22,206 bases of DNA, taken from the NCBI GenBank assembly GCA_964452575.1, contig CAYVMN010000053.1:1-22206 (forward strand), given 5' to 3'. Both the position numbers and the translations under genes were made by a program. The stretch comes from CAYVMN01 sp964452575 (lineage in GTDB: Bacteria > Desulfobacterota > DSM-4660 > Desulfatiglandales > Desulfatiglandaceae). Below, in pieces: positions 15,333 through 22,132 of this stretch (within the stretch, counting starts at the first letter, position 1; every line of letters begins with the position of its first letter). Below the pieces are notes generated by a model. That model was not told the DNA's origin. It did no database searches and saw only the letters and a program-made list of their open reading frames with translations.

Positions 15333-15600
15333 GTTCACCACAGAGGGCACAGAGTACACAGAGCAAACTCTTTTGTTTACCTTTACGCTCTATAAACCAC
15401 GGGAAGGGCCTTTTGCCTTTCCACTGACAACGCACGGTCAACCAGTTCATAGGCCAAACATGCCTCATACGCTGACTCCAACAAGCCAGGACCAAGTGCT
15501 CGATGAACAGCGATGGCAGCACCGATTACAGACTCTGTTATCTCATCTATTTCTTTCACAACTTATTCCCTCTGTGTTCTCAGTGATCTCAGTGGTGAAC
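15333..15600. repeat. Inverted ACAGAG-type repeats bounding a 268-bp element
   Basis: The arm 15333-15365 begins GTTCACCACAGAGGGCACAG. The arm 15568-15600 is its inverted copy, identical at 26 of 33 positions without gaps. Between them lies only the truncated GxxExxY reading frame. Arms built from CACAGAG units are often seen next to GxxExxY genes (from memory), so arms and gene appear to be one unit. Confidence 0.7.
15383..15559 (-). pseudogene. Truncated GxxExxY family gene
   Basis: From a GTG at 15557-15559 the minus strand reads MKEIDEITESVIGAAIAVHR, then ALGPGLLESAYEACLAYELV, then a segment with VERQKALPVVYRA, and stops at TAA 15383-15385 after 58 residues. This is the unmistakable first half of the GxxExxY family (pattern AxxVHxxLGPGLLESxYExxL, then VExQxxLPVxYxG). 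Family members are usually about 125 residues, with a second half carrying DxLVxxxxIVExKA and a NFG/NFN block. That half is absent and ACAGAG-repeat sequence follows instead. There is no strong ribosome binding site. I judge it a remnant, although a short product cannot be excluded. Confidence 0.8.
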
Positions 15601-15820
15601 TGTTACTTTTCGAGAATTTGAACATGCCATGTAACCGTCAGGGTGCCCATGTGTGGCAAGATGATTATAATTTGAAATCATCCGAAAATCAAAGGATTGG
15701 AAAGGCCTTGACAGAGTTTTGGCTTATGGAGTAAAAATAAAAACTTCATAGGAATGTGTTCAAAAATCTTAGGTAAAGGAATTAAGAAATTTATGATATC
15801 AAAGCCAAGAGGATGATGGA
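15601..15820. promoter_or_regulatory. Leader region of the 46-aa gene, with a candidate promoter
   Basis: No gene is seen. TTGACA at 15708-15713 is followed after 18 nt by TAAAAA (15732-15737), a plausible plus-strand sigma-70 promoter, with a leader of about 80 nt before the ATG at 15821. The rest is AT-rich and featureless. Confidence 0.45.
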
Positions 15821-15961
15821 ATGGCTTCAAATACCAAAAAGACAAAAAGAATTCGCGCCAGAAAGAAGAGGCCTAATAAGGCCAACTTGAAGGCCACCCT
15901 AAAACGTATTCAGAGAAATGCCGAAATCCTTAGGGAACTGGCCTCAACTGAAGAGACATAA
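15821..15961 (+). CDS. Very small, highly basic protein, 46 aa, hypothetical
   Basis: The frame reads MASNTKKTKRIRARKKRPNK, then ANLKATLKRIQRNAEILREL and ASTEET, then TAA. GAGG lies upstream of the ATG and a good promoter match is 80 nt further up. About one third of residues are Lys or Arg, concentrated in the first 30. The second half forms an amphipathic helix with a short acidic end. This suggests a nucleic-acid or ribosome partner, but that is inference from composition. I have an impression of similar short proteins in related bacteria, not a firm match. It stands alone, between a mobile-looking remnant and the convergent recO gene. Confidence 0.6.
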   Translation: MASNTKKTKRIRARKKRPNKANLKATLKRIQRNAEILRELASTEET

Positions 15962-15964
15962 TAG

Positions 15965-15982
15965 CCCTCTATAAACTGAGGG
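15965..15982. terminator. Weak hairpin between convergent small gene and recO
   Basis: CCCTC (15965-15969) pairs with GAGGG (15978-15982) around an 8-nt AT-rich loop. It lies three nt after the 46-aa gene and downstream of recO on the other strand. The stem is short and no real T-run follows, so it is only a possible bidirectional terminator. Confidence 0.25.
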
Positions 15983-16020
15983 ATGGCCTTCCTCGGCCTA
16001 GTGCCTCATCTGAGCCCCTT

Positions 16021-16764
16021 CTATTCTAAGTAGTGGGCGGTCTTTAATCTCTGGCCAAGCCAATAATCTATATGCAGCCTGTTGACCTCCTTTATCCCAG
16101 AGACCATTTCATCTGTCAAATGAATAGCCTCAAGATTCTCCAGTCCGAATGATTGCATCATCCTCAGGCTCCTAACACTCCCTGGACCAAGTAGTGGAGT
16201 CATACTGGATTCCCGGCTGCAATTGAGACAGGCAATTCCCCCTCTCTGAGGTTCAAAAATCGCATCTCCTGCCCCAGTGTAAGGCCTGCCACATATGCAG
16301 CAATTGCCCAGATCTATCTCATATCCCCCCAGTGCCATTGCCCTTGCCTCAAAGAAGATGCGAAGAACATCACGTCTCGTGCCCTTATTAATGGCATAAA
16401 AAGAATCCTTCAATAATTCAAACATCTTCTGGTCCTCCACGGCCACGGGAAAAAGGGTTTCAGTGAGTTCCGTCATGTAGCTAGCCAAAGTCAGAGAAAA
16501 AAAATCGGATCTGACCTCTGGAAACGCGTGGACCAGTTTGCATGAGTGGATGAAATAGAGGTCTCCTTTTCGTTTTGATTCATATTCCAAATTCGTCAGG
16601 CAAAACAGATCTAGGCAATTGGAGAACCGCCTTCGGCTTCTCCGCGCCCCTTTGGCTACCCCCTTTAATCGACCTTTGTGGGGGGTGAAAAAACCTATAA
16701 TGAGATCGGATTCACCGAACTCTCTGATCCTCAAGATAATGGCCGGAGAAATCTGTGCACCCAT
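16021..16764 (-). CDS. recO: DNA repair protein RecO
   Basis: 247 residues, the usual length. The N-terminal OB fold is recognisable from the ILRIREFGESDLIIGFFTPH block followed by KGRLKGVAKGARRSRRRFSN. A central helical region contains LASYMTELTETLFP and LRIFFEARAMALGGYEIDLG. A zinc-finger-like motif follows, CCICG at one side and CLNC at the other. RecO binds single-stranded DNA and RecR and loads RecA in the RecF pathway of gap repair. The ATG has only a weak upstream site. It is 32 nt downstream of the acyltransferase gene and probably cotranscribed with it. Confidence 0.93.
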   Translation of the reverse strand: MGAQISPAIILRIREFGESDLIIGFFTPHKGRLKGVAKGARRSRRRFSNCLDLFCLTNLEYESKRKGDLYFIHSCKLVHAFPEVRSDFFSLTLASYMTELTETLFPVAVEDQKMFELLKDSFYAINKGTRRDVLRIFFEARAMALGGYEIDLGNCCICGRPYTGAGDAIFEPQRGGIACLNCSRESSMTPLLGPGSVRSLRMMQSFGLENLEAIHLTDEMVSGIKEVNRLHIDYWLGQRLKTAHYLE

Positions 16765-16796
16765 TGCTCAAGAAAATCTTCTATCGGTTCTGCCCT

Positions 16797-17456
16797 TTAG
16801 CGCCACTTCTCAAGCATCTTCTGAGCATTTTTGTGCGCTTCGTGCAGGGCCTCTTCTACCTGCTGCCGGTAATTTTCCACGTCTTCAGCCGGGGCCTTTT
16901 TGGGAAAATTGAGAGGTCTGCCCACCAAGATAATCTGTCGAGCAAATGGCAGAGGAAAGTAGACCTGATTCCATGTCTTTTTGAAGACGAATTTGCGAGA
17001 GACAGCCACCCCGATCGGAAAAAGCGGTAACCCCGCCTTTTGTGCCACTTGCACGATCCCCTGCTTACAGACCCACCGCGGGCCTTGTGGGCCGTCAACC
17101 GCAAGGACCACGCTCTGACCGCTCCTGGCGGCCTTGATCAGGGCCAGCAACCCACCGACTGCTCCCCTGCTGGAAGATCCCCTTGTAACCCGATATCCCA
17201 GTGCCCCTGCAGCCCTGGCCATGGTCTCACCATCCCTTGACCGGCTGACCAGCAAGGTGAGTCCCCAACTTCCGAAACGGGGGAAGAGTGCGATTTCATC
17301 ACCGTGCCAGTGAGCAGCGCAGAGGTTGGAATAATCCTCTGTTTGTTCCAGACCGATTACCCTCGTCCGAACCAGACTTGAGAAGAACCGCAGAACCTTG
17401 GCCGCCCAAACAGGCCAACGCGTTTCAAACCAGCGACTATGAGGGGAAGGGATCAT
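16797..17456 (-). CDS. DUF374-type lysophospholipid acyltransferase family protein
   Basis: 219 residues starting MIPSPHSRWFETRWPVWAAK. The domain shows HWHGDEIALFPRF at the place of the acyl-acceptor His motif. It continues with LVSRSRDGETMARAAGALGY, then RVTRGSSSRGAVGGLLALIK and AVDGPQGPRW. This SRSxDGE, RGSSxRG and DGPxGPR series is diagnostic of the DUF374 branch of the LPLAT superfamily. Members are thought to transfer acyl groups in lipid A or phospholipid synthesis; the exact reaction here is not known. It is followed by recO. A GAGGAAGAGAG stretch precedes the ATG. Confidence 0.88.
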   Translation of the reverse strand: MIPSPHSRWFETRWPVWAAKVLRFFSSLVRTRVIGLEQTEDYSNLCAAHWHGDEIALFPRFGSWGLTLLVSRSRDGETMARAAGALGYRVTRGSSSRGAVGGLLALIKAARSGQSVVLAVDGPQGPRWVCKQGIVQVAQKAGLPLFPIGVAVSRKFVFKKTWNQVYFPLPFARQIILVGRPLNFPKKAPAEDVENYRQQVEEALHEAHKNAQKMLEKWR

Positions 17457-17481
17457 TTTCTCTCTTCCTCACAAACCTCAT

Positions 17482-17513
17482 CCCGCAAGGAGACATGTCA
17501 AGCCCGTTGCGGG
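17482..17513. terminator. Hairpin between tupC and the acyltransferase gene
   Basis: CCCGCAA (17482-17488) and TTGCGGG (17507-17513) form a 7-bp perfect stem with an 18-nt loop. It sits about 20 nt after the tupC stop in transcript direction. No U-run follows on the minus strand, so termination would need another factor; it may also be an mRNA 3'-end stabiliser. Confidence 0.35.
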
Positions 17514-17532
17514 CCGTGGAGGCAGGACTCCG

Positions 17533-18540
17533 CTATAATATCTCTATAGAGTCCATTGGCAAAGAGATCTTGAGATCATCTCCCACGCAGAGACCTTTAT
17601 CTATTACTTCACTCCTTGACAGAAGGATATTGAGAGGAACTCCGATATCGGCTATTGCCCTTACCCCGTCGTGTTCGTGTGTCATCTGTATTAGTCTTCC
17701 AGAAAAGGTATTTGCTTGAGGGCCCTGATCTCGAGCCTTGAAAATCTTTATCTTTCTCGGATGGATTGAGAGTTTTGCATCTCCTATTCTATAGGCCTTC
17801 ACCGGGAGATTTATCCTATCATGAATCTGGCACCACCTATTTCCATCCCCATCCATGATGATCTCTCCGTTGAATATATTTTGAGGCCTTTGCGGGGCTA
17901 TTCTCCCTTCTAAGAGGGAAATGACCCTGTGAGAAAGCCTTGAGGCCTGAGTGAGATTATGGGTAGCAAATATAACTGAAATCCCCCTTTGTGCGTTTAT
18001 TTCCCTTATTATGTTTTCTACTGTAATCTGGTTCTCTGCGTCAACACTTGAGGTAGGCTCATCGAAGAGCATCACCCTTGGAGAACAGACCAGGGCACGG
18101 GCGATGGCAACCCTCTGTTTCTCGCCGCTAGATAACTTGTGTGCCTCGGCATTTACAAAACCCAGCATTTTCACCATTTCGAGTGACTCTCGGATGATCA
18201 TGCCTCTTTCTCGGCCGGAAATCCTCCTTACCTTGAGCCCAAATTCCAGATTCCTGTACACTGTGGTGGTGAAAAGGACAGGGTCCTGCTGAACCATAAC
18301 GATCTGCCGGCGAAAGGATGTCAAATTATCTTCACCAAAACTGATAGGGGTCTTTTCATATTTGATCTCTCCGGTCGTGGGAGGAATGAGTAAGGCCAGA
18401 ATTTCGAGGAGTGTCGTCTTTCCCGATCCATTCGGGCCCAGCAATGAATATATGATGCCCTTTTCAAAGATCAGTTCAGGTATGTCCAGGACCGTCCTGT
18501 TCCCATAAACCTTTCTGAGACCTCTGACTTCAAACGGCAT
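17533..18540 (-). CDS. tupC: Tungstate-type ABC transporter, ATP-binding protein with C-terminal TOBE-like domain
   Basis: 335 residues. The ATP-binding part (about 1-225) has Walker A GPNGSGKTT, Q loop VMVQQDPVLF, signature LSSGEKQ, Walker B VMLFDEPTSSVD and the switch His in FATHNL. The C-terminal 110 residues contain RIGDAKLSIHPRKIKIFKAR and a TOBE/MOP-like segment, GRLIQMTHEHDGVRAIADIG. Such a domain occurs in oxyanion importers and may bind the anion for feedback. It pairs with the adjacent permease, whose sequence is clearly of the TupB type. The start codon shares one base with the tupB stop (TGATG). Molybdate is a second possible substrate. Confidence 0.87.
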   Translation of the reverse strand: MPFEVRGLRKVYGNRTVLDIPELIFEKGIIYSLLGPNGSGKTTLLEILALLIPPTTGEIKYEKTPISFGEDNLTSFRRQIVMVQQDPVLFTTTVYRNLEFGLKVRRISGRERGMIIRESLEMVKMLGFVNAEAHKLSSGEKQRVAIARALVCSPRVMLFDEPTSSVDAENQITVENIIREINAQRGISVIFATHNLTQASRLSHRVISLLEGRIAPQRPQNIFNGEIIMDGDGNRWCQIHDRINLPVKAYRIGDAKLSIHPRKIKIFKARDQGPQANTFSGRLIQMTHEHDGVRAIADIGVPLNILLSRSEVIDKGLCVGDDLKISLPMDSIEIL

Positions 18541-19235
18541 CAGACCCTGCTTCTCCCCTGGAGATAATTGAAGAAGACATTGATAGCGAGGCTTATAAGA
18601 AGTAGCACCATTCCGAGGGCCACACCGAGGACGAATTCTCCCTTGTCGTATTCAAGGGCCATAGCCGTTGTCATGGTGCGTGTATATCCCTTGGCATTGC
18701 CTCCCAGCATCATGCTGATGCCTATCTCTGAAATGACCCTGCCAAAGGCTGCTATGACTCCTGCAAATATCCCAAAACGCGTCTCCCTGAAGATGACCAG
18801 TGCAGTCTGAAATGGGCCTGCACCCAGTGTCATAGCGGTCTTCCTGTATCTCTCATCAACCCGAGTTGTGGCCGCAATGGTAAGGGAGGTAACTATGGGA
18901 AAAATAAGTATCACCTGCCCGATAACCATTGCAGTCTGGGTGTAAAGGAGATCGAGAATCCCCAATAGTCCTTTCCTAGAGATAAAGGCATAGACGAGAA
19001 GCCCCACCACTACTGTAGGTAGCGCCATCAGGGAGTTAAGGACAGTAATGACGGCCCTCTTCCCTCTAAATTCATTGAAAGAGATAATGAAACCAGTGGG
19101 TATACCCAAGAGACTGGCTATAAGAGTTGAGCTGAGGCTCACCTTAAGTGAGACATAGATGATAAAGTAGACATCTGGATTGAAAGACCACAAGAGTAGA
19201 ATGGCTGAGAGGAAGCTGTCTGTGATGAAATCCAT
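18540..19235 (-). CDS. tupB: Tungstate-type ABC transporter permease TupB
   Basis: 231 residues with about five to six membrane spans. Family landmarks are visible: the N-terminal FNPDVYFIIYVSLKVSLSST, then GIPTGFIISFNEFRGKRAVI, LNSLMALPTVVVGLLVYAFI, and the coupling loop KTAMTLGAGPFQTALVIFRE. The late block FGRVISEIGISMMLGGNAKG followed by YTRTMTTAMALE is nearly a signature of TupB-type permeases. It imports tungstate (possibly also molybdate), which is needed for tungsten enzymes such as aldehyde oxidoreductases and some formate dehydrogenases. It lies 46 nt after the regulator gene. GGAG is about ten nt before the ATG. Confidence 0.88.
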   Translation of the reverse strand: MDFITDSFLSAILLLWSFNPDVYFIIYVSLKVSLSSTLIASLLGIPTGFIISFNEFRGKRAVITVLNSLMALPTVVVGLLVYAFISRKGLLGILDLLYTQTAMVIGQVILIFPIVTSLTIAATTRVDERYRKTAMTLGAGPFQTALVIFRETRFGIFAGVIAAFGRVISEIGISMMLGGNAKGYTRTMTTAMALEYDKGEFVLGVALGMVLLLISLAINVFFNYLQGRSRV

Positions 19236-19281
19236 CGGGTGATATCTCCAATCGCTCCGGGGAAGAGGTCATGCCTTTTCC

Positions 19282-20217
19282 CTAACCCACTTCTTCACGC
19301 CTCACCTCCTGTGGGAATACCATTTTTCCACACGTGCTCAGATCATAGCCCACAAGGTCTTCTACCTGTTCTCGAAACGCCCTTTCGTGCAGAAAGTTCA
19401 TAAACACCTGTATCCCTTTCTCAAAAAATCGGTCCTTGAGAATAAGAAGATCAAACCGTTCCCAGCGGAGCGGTAAGAAATCAAGATCCAATAGGCCAGC
19501 CACTGCCCTGATAGCAGGTCCTGCGTCTGCCCTGCCAGAGAGGACCTCCAGACCCATATCCAGGTGTCTGGGTAACTCCCGATGGTAGCCATCGATCTTA
19601 TCCCCTTCAATCCCAGCCCCCTTTAGCTCCTTGTCCAAGAGGAGCCGGGTTCCGGTACCTAACGGCCTATTTGCGATCTTCAGACCGGGAACTGCCAGAT
19701 CCTCCACCCTCTTGATTTCCCTGGGGTTTCCTTTTGCCAACAAAAGGCCCTGCTCCCTTGTGCAGAAGTTGACCACCCCTGGCAACTGGCCCAGTTCCTC
19801 TTTCGCAAAACCGAAATTGTACTCCTGATTATCTTGCTGAAGCAGGTGACTGGTCGCTATGTGGCAGAGGTTTCGCCTGAGTGCCCGGATCCCCCCGAGG
19901 CTCCCCAGGTTCCCGAAGACTGCCACATGCTCGGGATAGATGCGATTGAAAAGGGAAATGGTCTTGTCCAACAGGATATCATTGCTCCCTCCAATAATAA
20001 GAAGCCCATGATAGGGGGGCAGGCTATCTGTTGGCTTGGGGTAGTTGATCGTCTCATTTTCCAGCCACTTCTCTACGAGTTGACGGGGAAAGAGCCATTT
20101 CCCTGTCACCTTGGTAGCTGGAAGCCCTTTTTCAGAAATCAGGGTGTAGACCATCTTTTCATTAATCTTGAGGAACTGTGCAACCTCCCGTGTGCTTAAA
20201 AAGGCCTTGCTATCCAT
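19282..20217 (-). CDS. Helix-turn-helix regulator with fused periplasmic-binding-like ligand domain
   Basis: 311 residues from the ATG at 20217, with GGAGG ten nt upstream; an ATG at 20238 would place that site inside the gene. Residues 1-60 are an excisionase/MerR-like DNA-binding domain: LSTREVAQFLKINEKMVYTL, then KVTGKWLFPRQLVEKWL. From about 75 to 290 there is a PBP-like domain (PF12727 type): LLIIGGSNDILLDKTISLFN, HIATSHLLQ, IANRPLGTGTRLLLDKEL and GRADAGPAIRAVAGLLDLDF. There is no signal peptide, so the ligand domain is cytoplasmic. Proteins of this build accompany molybdate/tungstate transporters and probably sense the oxyanion to control them. It is the first gene of the tup unit and likely controls its own promoter. 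Confidence 0.85.
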   Translation of the reverse strand: MDSKAFLSTREVAQFLKINEKMVYTLISEKGLPATKVTGKWLFPRQLVEKWLENETINYPKPTDSLPPYHGLLIIGGSNDILLDKTISLFNRIYPEHVAVFGNLGSLGGIRALRRNLCHIATSHLLQQDNQEYNFGFAKEELGQLPGVVNFCTREQGLLLAKGNPREIKRVEDLAVPGLKIANRPLGTGTRLLLDKELKGAGIEGDKIDGYHRELPRHLDMGLEVLSGRADAGPAIRAVAGLLDLDFLPLRWERFDLLILKDRFFEKGIQVFMNFLHERAFREQVEDLVGYDLSTCGKMVFPQEVRREEVG

Positions 20218-20241
20218 TAGTGTGTCGCCTCCTCTCACAGA

Positions 20242-20270
20242 ATTAGACCACTTTTGTAATTATGAGTCAA
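20242..20270 (-). promoter_or_regulatory. Promoter of the regulator-tupB-tupC unit
   Basis: On the minus strand TTGACT (20265-20270) is followed after 17 nt by TCTAAT (20242-20247). The transcript would start near 20235, about 18 nt before the ATG at 20217, leaving room only for the ribosome binding site. Confidence 0.5.
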
Positions 20271-20301
20271 TAAAAATATATTTATGTGAAATTTTAAACA
20301 G

Positions 20302-20315
20302 ATTATACTTATAAT
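20302..20315. promoter_or_regulatory. AT-rich palindrome, candidate operator
   Basis: ATTATA (20302-20307) and TATAAT (20310-20315) form a perfect palindrome with a two-base centre. It lies 31 nt upstream of the -35 box of the regulator promoter and about 50 nt from the divergent promoter. It is a plausible site for the adjacent regulator, but AT-rich palindromes also arise by chance. Confidence 0.35.
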
Positions 20316-20365
20316 AACCCAAACCGTCCTCTGATTCCATCTCCCTTTTCGAGATATATTCTTTC

Positions 20366-20394
20366 TTGACACTGGGCCTCTTTGGGCATATATC
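20366..20394 (+). promoter_or_regulatory. Promoter of the inositol-phosphate synthase unit
   Basis: TTGACA (20366-20371), 17-nt spacer, TATATC (20389-20394) on the plus strand. Transcription would begin near 20400 and run about 90 nt to the ATG at 20490. It would also serve the downstream candidate selenoprotein gene. Confidence 0.55.
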
Positions 20395-20489
20395 TCCCAT
20401 CGCAGGTTTCCCCACCCAAGAGCAGACATAACTGGAGGAATGGAAAGGCCGGTCGCTTCAAACAAGGCCAGTGAAAGGGGGATTTGTTG

Positions 20490-21596
20490 ATGGGTAAGAT
20501 TAAGATAGCCCTTGTTGGAATTGGAAACTGCGCCAGTTCACTCGTCCAGGGCATTGAATATTACTGCAACAGGGATGAACAAAGAGATACTGGTTTGATG
20601 CATTACGACCTTGGTGGTTATAAACCCGGAGATATTGACGTGGTGGTCGCATTTGACATCGACAGACGGAAGGTCGGAAAAGACCTTGTTGAGGCCATCT
20701 TTGCACCCCCGAATTGCACCAAGGTTTTCTGTGAACGAGTACCTCACACAGGTGTAAGTGTCCGCATGGGCCGAGTTATGGACGGCTTCGCCGAACATAT
20801 GAAGAACTACAAGGAAGAGCTCACCTTCGTGCTGTGCGATGAGCCAGAGCCATCCAAAGGGGACGTCGTCCAGGTACTCAAAAAAAGCCGAGCCGAGATT
20901 CTCCTGAACTATCTCCCTGTGGGTTCAGAAAAGGCTACTCAATTTTACGCTGAATGTGCACTAGAGGCAGGTACCGGTTTCATCAACAATGTGCCGGTTT
21001 TCATCACTAGCTCACCCCGATGGGCGAGGCGATTTGAAGAGAAGAATCTGCCTATAATCGGAGACGATATCAAATCCCAGATCGGTGCCACTATCGTACA
21101 CAGGACCTTGGCCAATCTCTTCAGGAGCAGGGGGGTGAAACTTGAGCGGACCTATCAGCTGAACACAGGCGGTAACACCGATTTCTTGAACATGCTCGAT
21201 CGAAGCCGTTTGAATTCCAAGAAGGTCTCCAAGACAGAGTCGGTCCAATCCCAGCTGGGGGAGGCCCGACTGCGGGAAGAAGACATCCATATCGGGCCCA
21301 GCGACTGGGTCGCATGGCAAAAAGACAATAAGATCTGTTTTATCCGCATGGAGGGTAGGCTTTTCGGGGACGTTCCCATGAATCTTGAACTCCGCCTGTC
21401 TGTGGAAGATTCACCCAATTCAGGAGGAGTAGTGATTGATGCAATAAGGTGCTGCAAACTGGCACTAGATAGAGGAAAGGGGGGGGTACTCTATTCACCA
21501 TCCGCCTATTTTATGAAACATCCTCCCAGGCAATTCACCGATGCCGAGGCCCATGTTATGACCGAAGAATTCATTGCAGGAACCCGCGAGGATTGA
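20490..21596 (+). CDS. ino1: myo-Inositol-1-phosphate (inositol-3-phosphate) synthase
   Basis: 368 residues from the ATG at 20490, with AAAGGGGG eight nt upstream; a TTG six nt earlier is less likely. It begins MGKIKIALVGIGNCASSLVQ, an NAD-binding glycine loop, followed by GIEYY. Other blocks fit the prokaryotic synthase family: VVVAFDIDRRKVGKDLVEAI, NYLPVGSEKATQFYAECALE, FINNVPVFITSSPRWARRFE and PIIGDDIKSQIGATIVHRTL. QLNTGGNTDFLNM follows. It makes inositol phosphate from glucose 6-phosphate, for phosphatidylinositol lipids or di-myo-inositol phosphate. The next gene starts 24 nt downstream with its own ribosome binding site, so they form an operon. Confidence 0.92.
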   Translation: MGKIKIALVGIGNCASSLVQGIEYYCNRDEQRDTGLMHYDLGGYKPGDIDVVVAFDIDRRKVGKDLVEAIFAPPNCTKVFCERVPHTGVSVRMGRVMDGFAEHMKNYKEELTFVLCDEPEPSKGDVVQVLKKSRAEILLNYLPVGSEKATQFYAECALEAGTGFINNVPVFITSSPRWARRFEEKNLPIIGDDIKSQIGATIVHRTLANLFRSRGVKLERTYQLNTGGNTDFLNMLDRSRLNSKKVSKTESVQSQLGEARLREEDIHIGPSDWVAWQKDNKICFIRMEGRLFGDVPMNLELRLSVEDSPNSGGVVIDAIRCCKLALDRGKGGVLYSPSAYFMKHPPRQFTDAEAHVMTEEFIAGTRED

Positions 21597-21620
21597 AGGC
21601 AGAGCAAAAGGAGAAGCGAA

Positions 21621-22097
21621 ATGAATCCACAGGAGATGAGGGAAAGGGCCATCGAACTATTCGACAAACGATTTCATTGAGGCCAGGTGATCCTGGCCGT
21701 TGGCCAGGAAAAGCTGGGTATGGTCAATGAGGCTGTCATTAAGGCCGTGGGCGCATTCGGCGGGGGCATTGCGAGTACGGGCCGGGTCTGTGCCGCCCTC
21801 CTGGGAGGGATAGCCCTGATTTCAAGCATCTACAGCCGGGGCAACCTTGAGGAAAAGGAAGACCCTCGCATGTGGCGCCTGAGTTACAAGTTATCCAAGA
21901 TATTTGAGGGCCTTACCGAGCCTTATGGCAGTATCAACTGTAAGGACATTGCGAGGGTGGACTGGAGGGACAGGGAGGCCACAAAGGCCTTTTACAGGAA
22001 TCCGGACGGTCGCCGCAACCTGTGTCTCCAGCTGGTAGGGGATCTGGCTTACACCCTGGGAGAGCTCCTTGACAAAGAAACCCAGGGAGCCCCCTGA
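21621..22097 (+). CDS. C-GCAxxG-C-C family redox protein, candidate selenoprotein (in-frame TGA at codon 20)
   Basis: The ATG at 21621 has AAAGGAG seven nt upstream. Codons 1-19 read MNPQEMRERAIELFDKRFH, codon 20 is TGA (21678-21680), and the same frame continues GQVILAVGQEKLGMVNEAVI to the stop at 22095-22097, 158 residues in all. The family (TIGR01909 type) has its first conserved Cys in the pattern FxxxxxCxQAVLxxxxEKLG, exactly where the TGA stands. The remaining family positions are present: GAFGGGIASTGRVCAALLGG, then INCKDIARVDW, then NLCLQLVGDLAY. A stem-loop follows the TGA. I therefore read the TGA as selenocysteine. The alternative is a nonsense mutation with restart at the GTG of 21687, which would remove the first conserved position and has no ribosome binding site. 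The biochemical role of the family is unknown; a thiol/selenol redox function is inferred. Confidence 0.8.
21683..21717 (+). promoter_or_regulatory. Candidate bacterial SECIS stem-loop
   Basis: TCCTGGCC (21691-21698) and GGCCAGGA (21702-21709) form an 8-bp stem with a GUU loop (21699-21701). The loop starts 18 nt after the TGA, within the 16-37 nt window I recall for bacterial SECIS elements, and its first base is G as expected. A lower CCAG/CUGG pairing (21683-21686 with 21714-21717) extends it across an internal loop. Confidence 0.6.
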
Positions 22098-22132
22098 GTT
22101 ATTCCTTTGGATACCGACGCCTTCTTTTGAGA

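Noticed and set aside
15301..15621. Frames made from the ACAGAG repeat (such as a LCVLCALCGE stretch) as proteins
   Set aside because: These arise from reading the repeat in other frames; only the minus-strand GxxExxY frame matches a known family.
21687..22097. A shorter gene starting at GTG 21687
   Set aside because: It has no ribosome binding site and would drop a 20-codon segment that matches the family and is preceded by a strong site at 21621.
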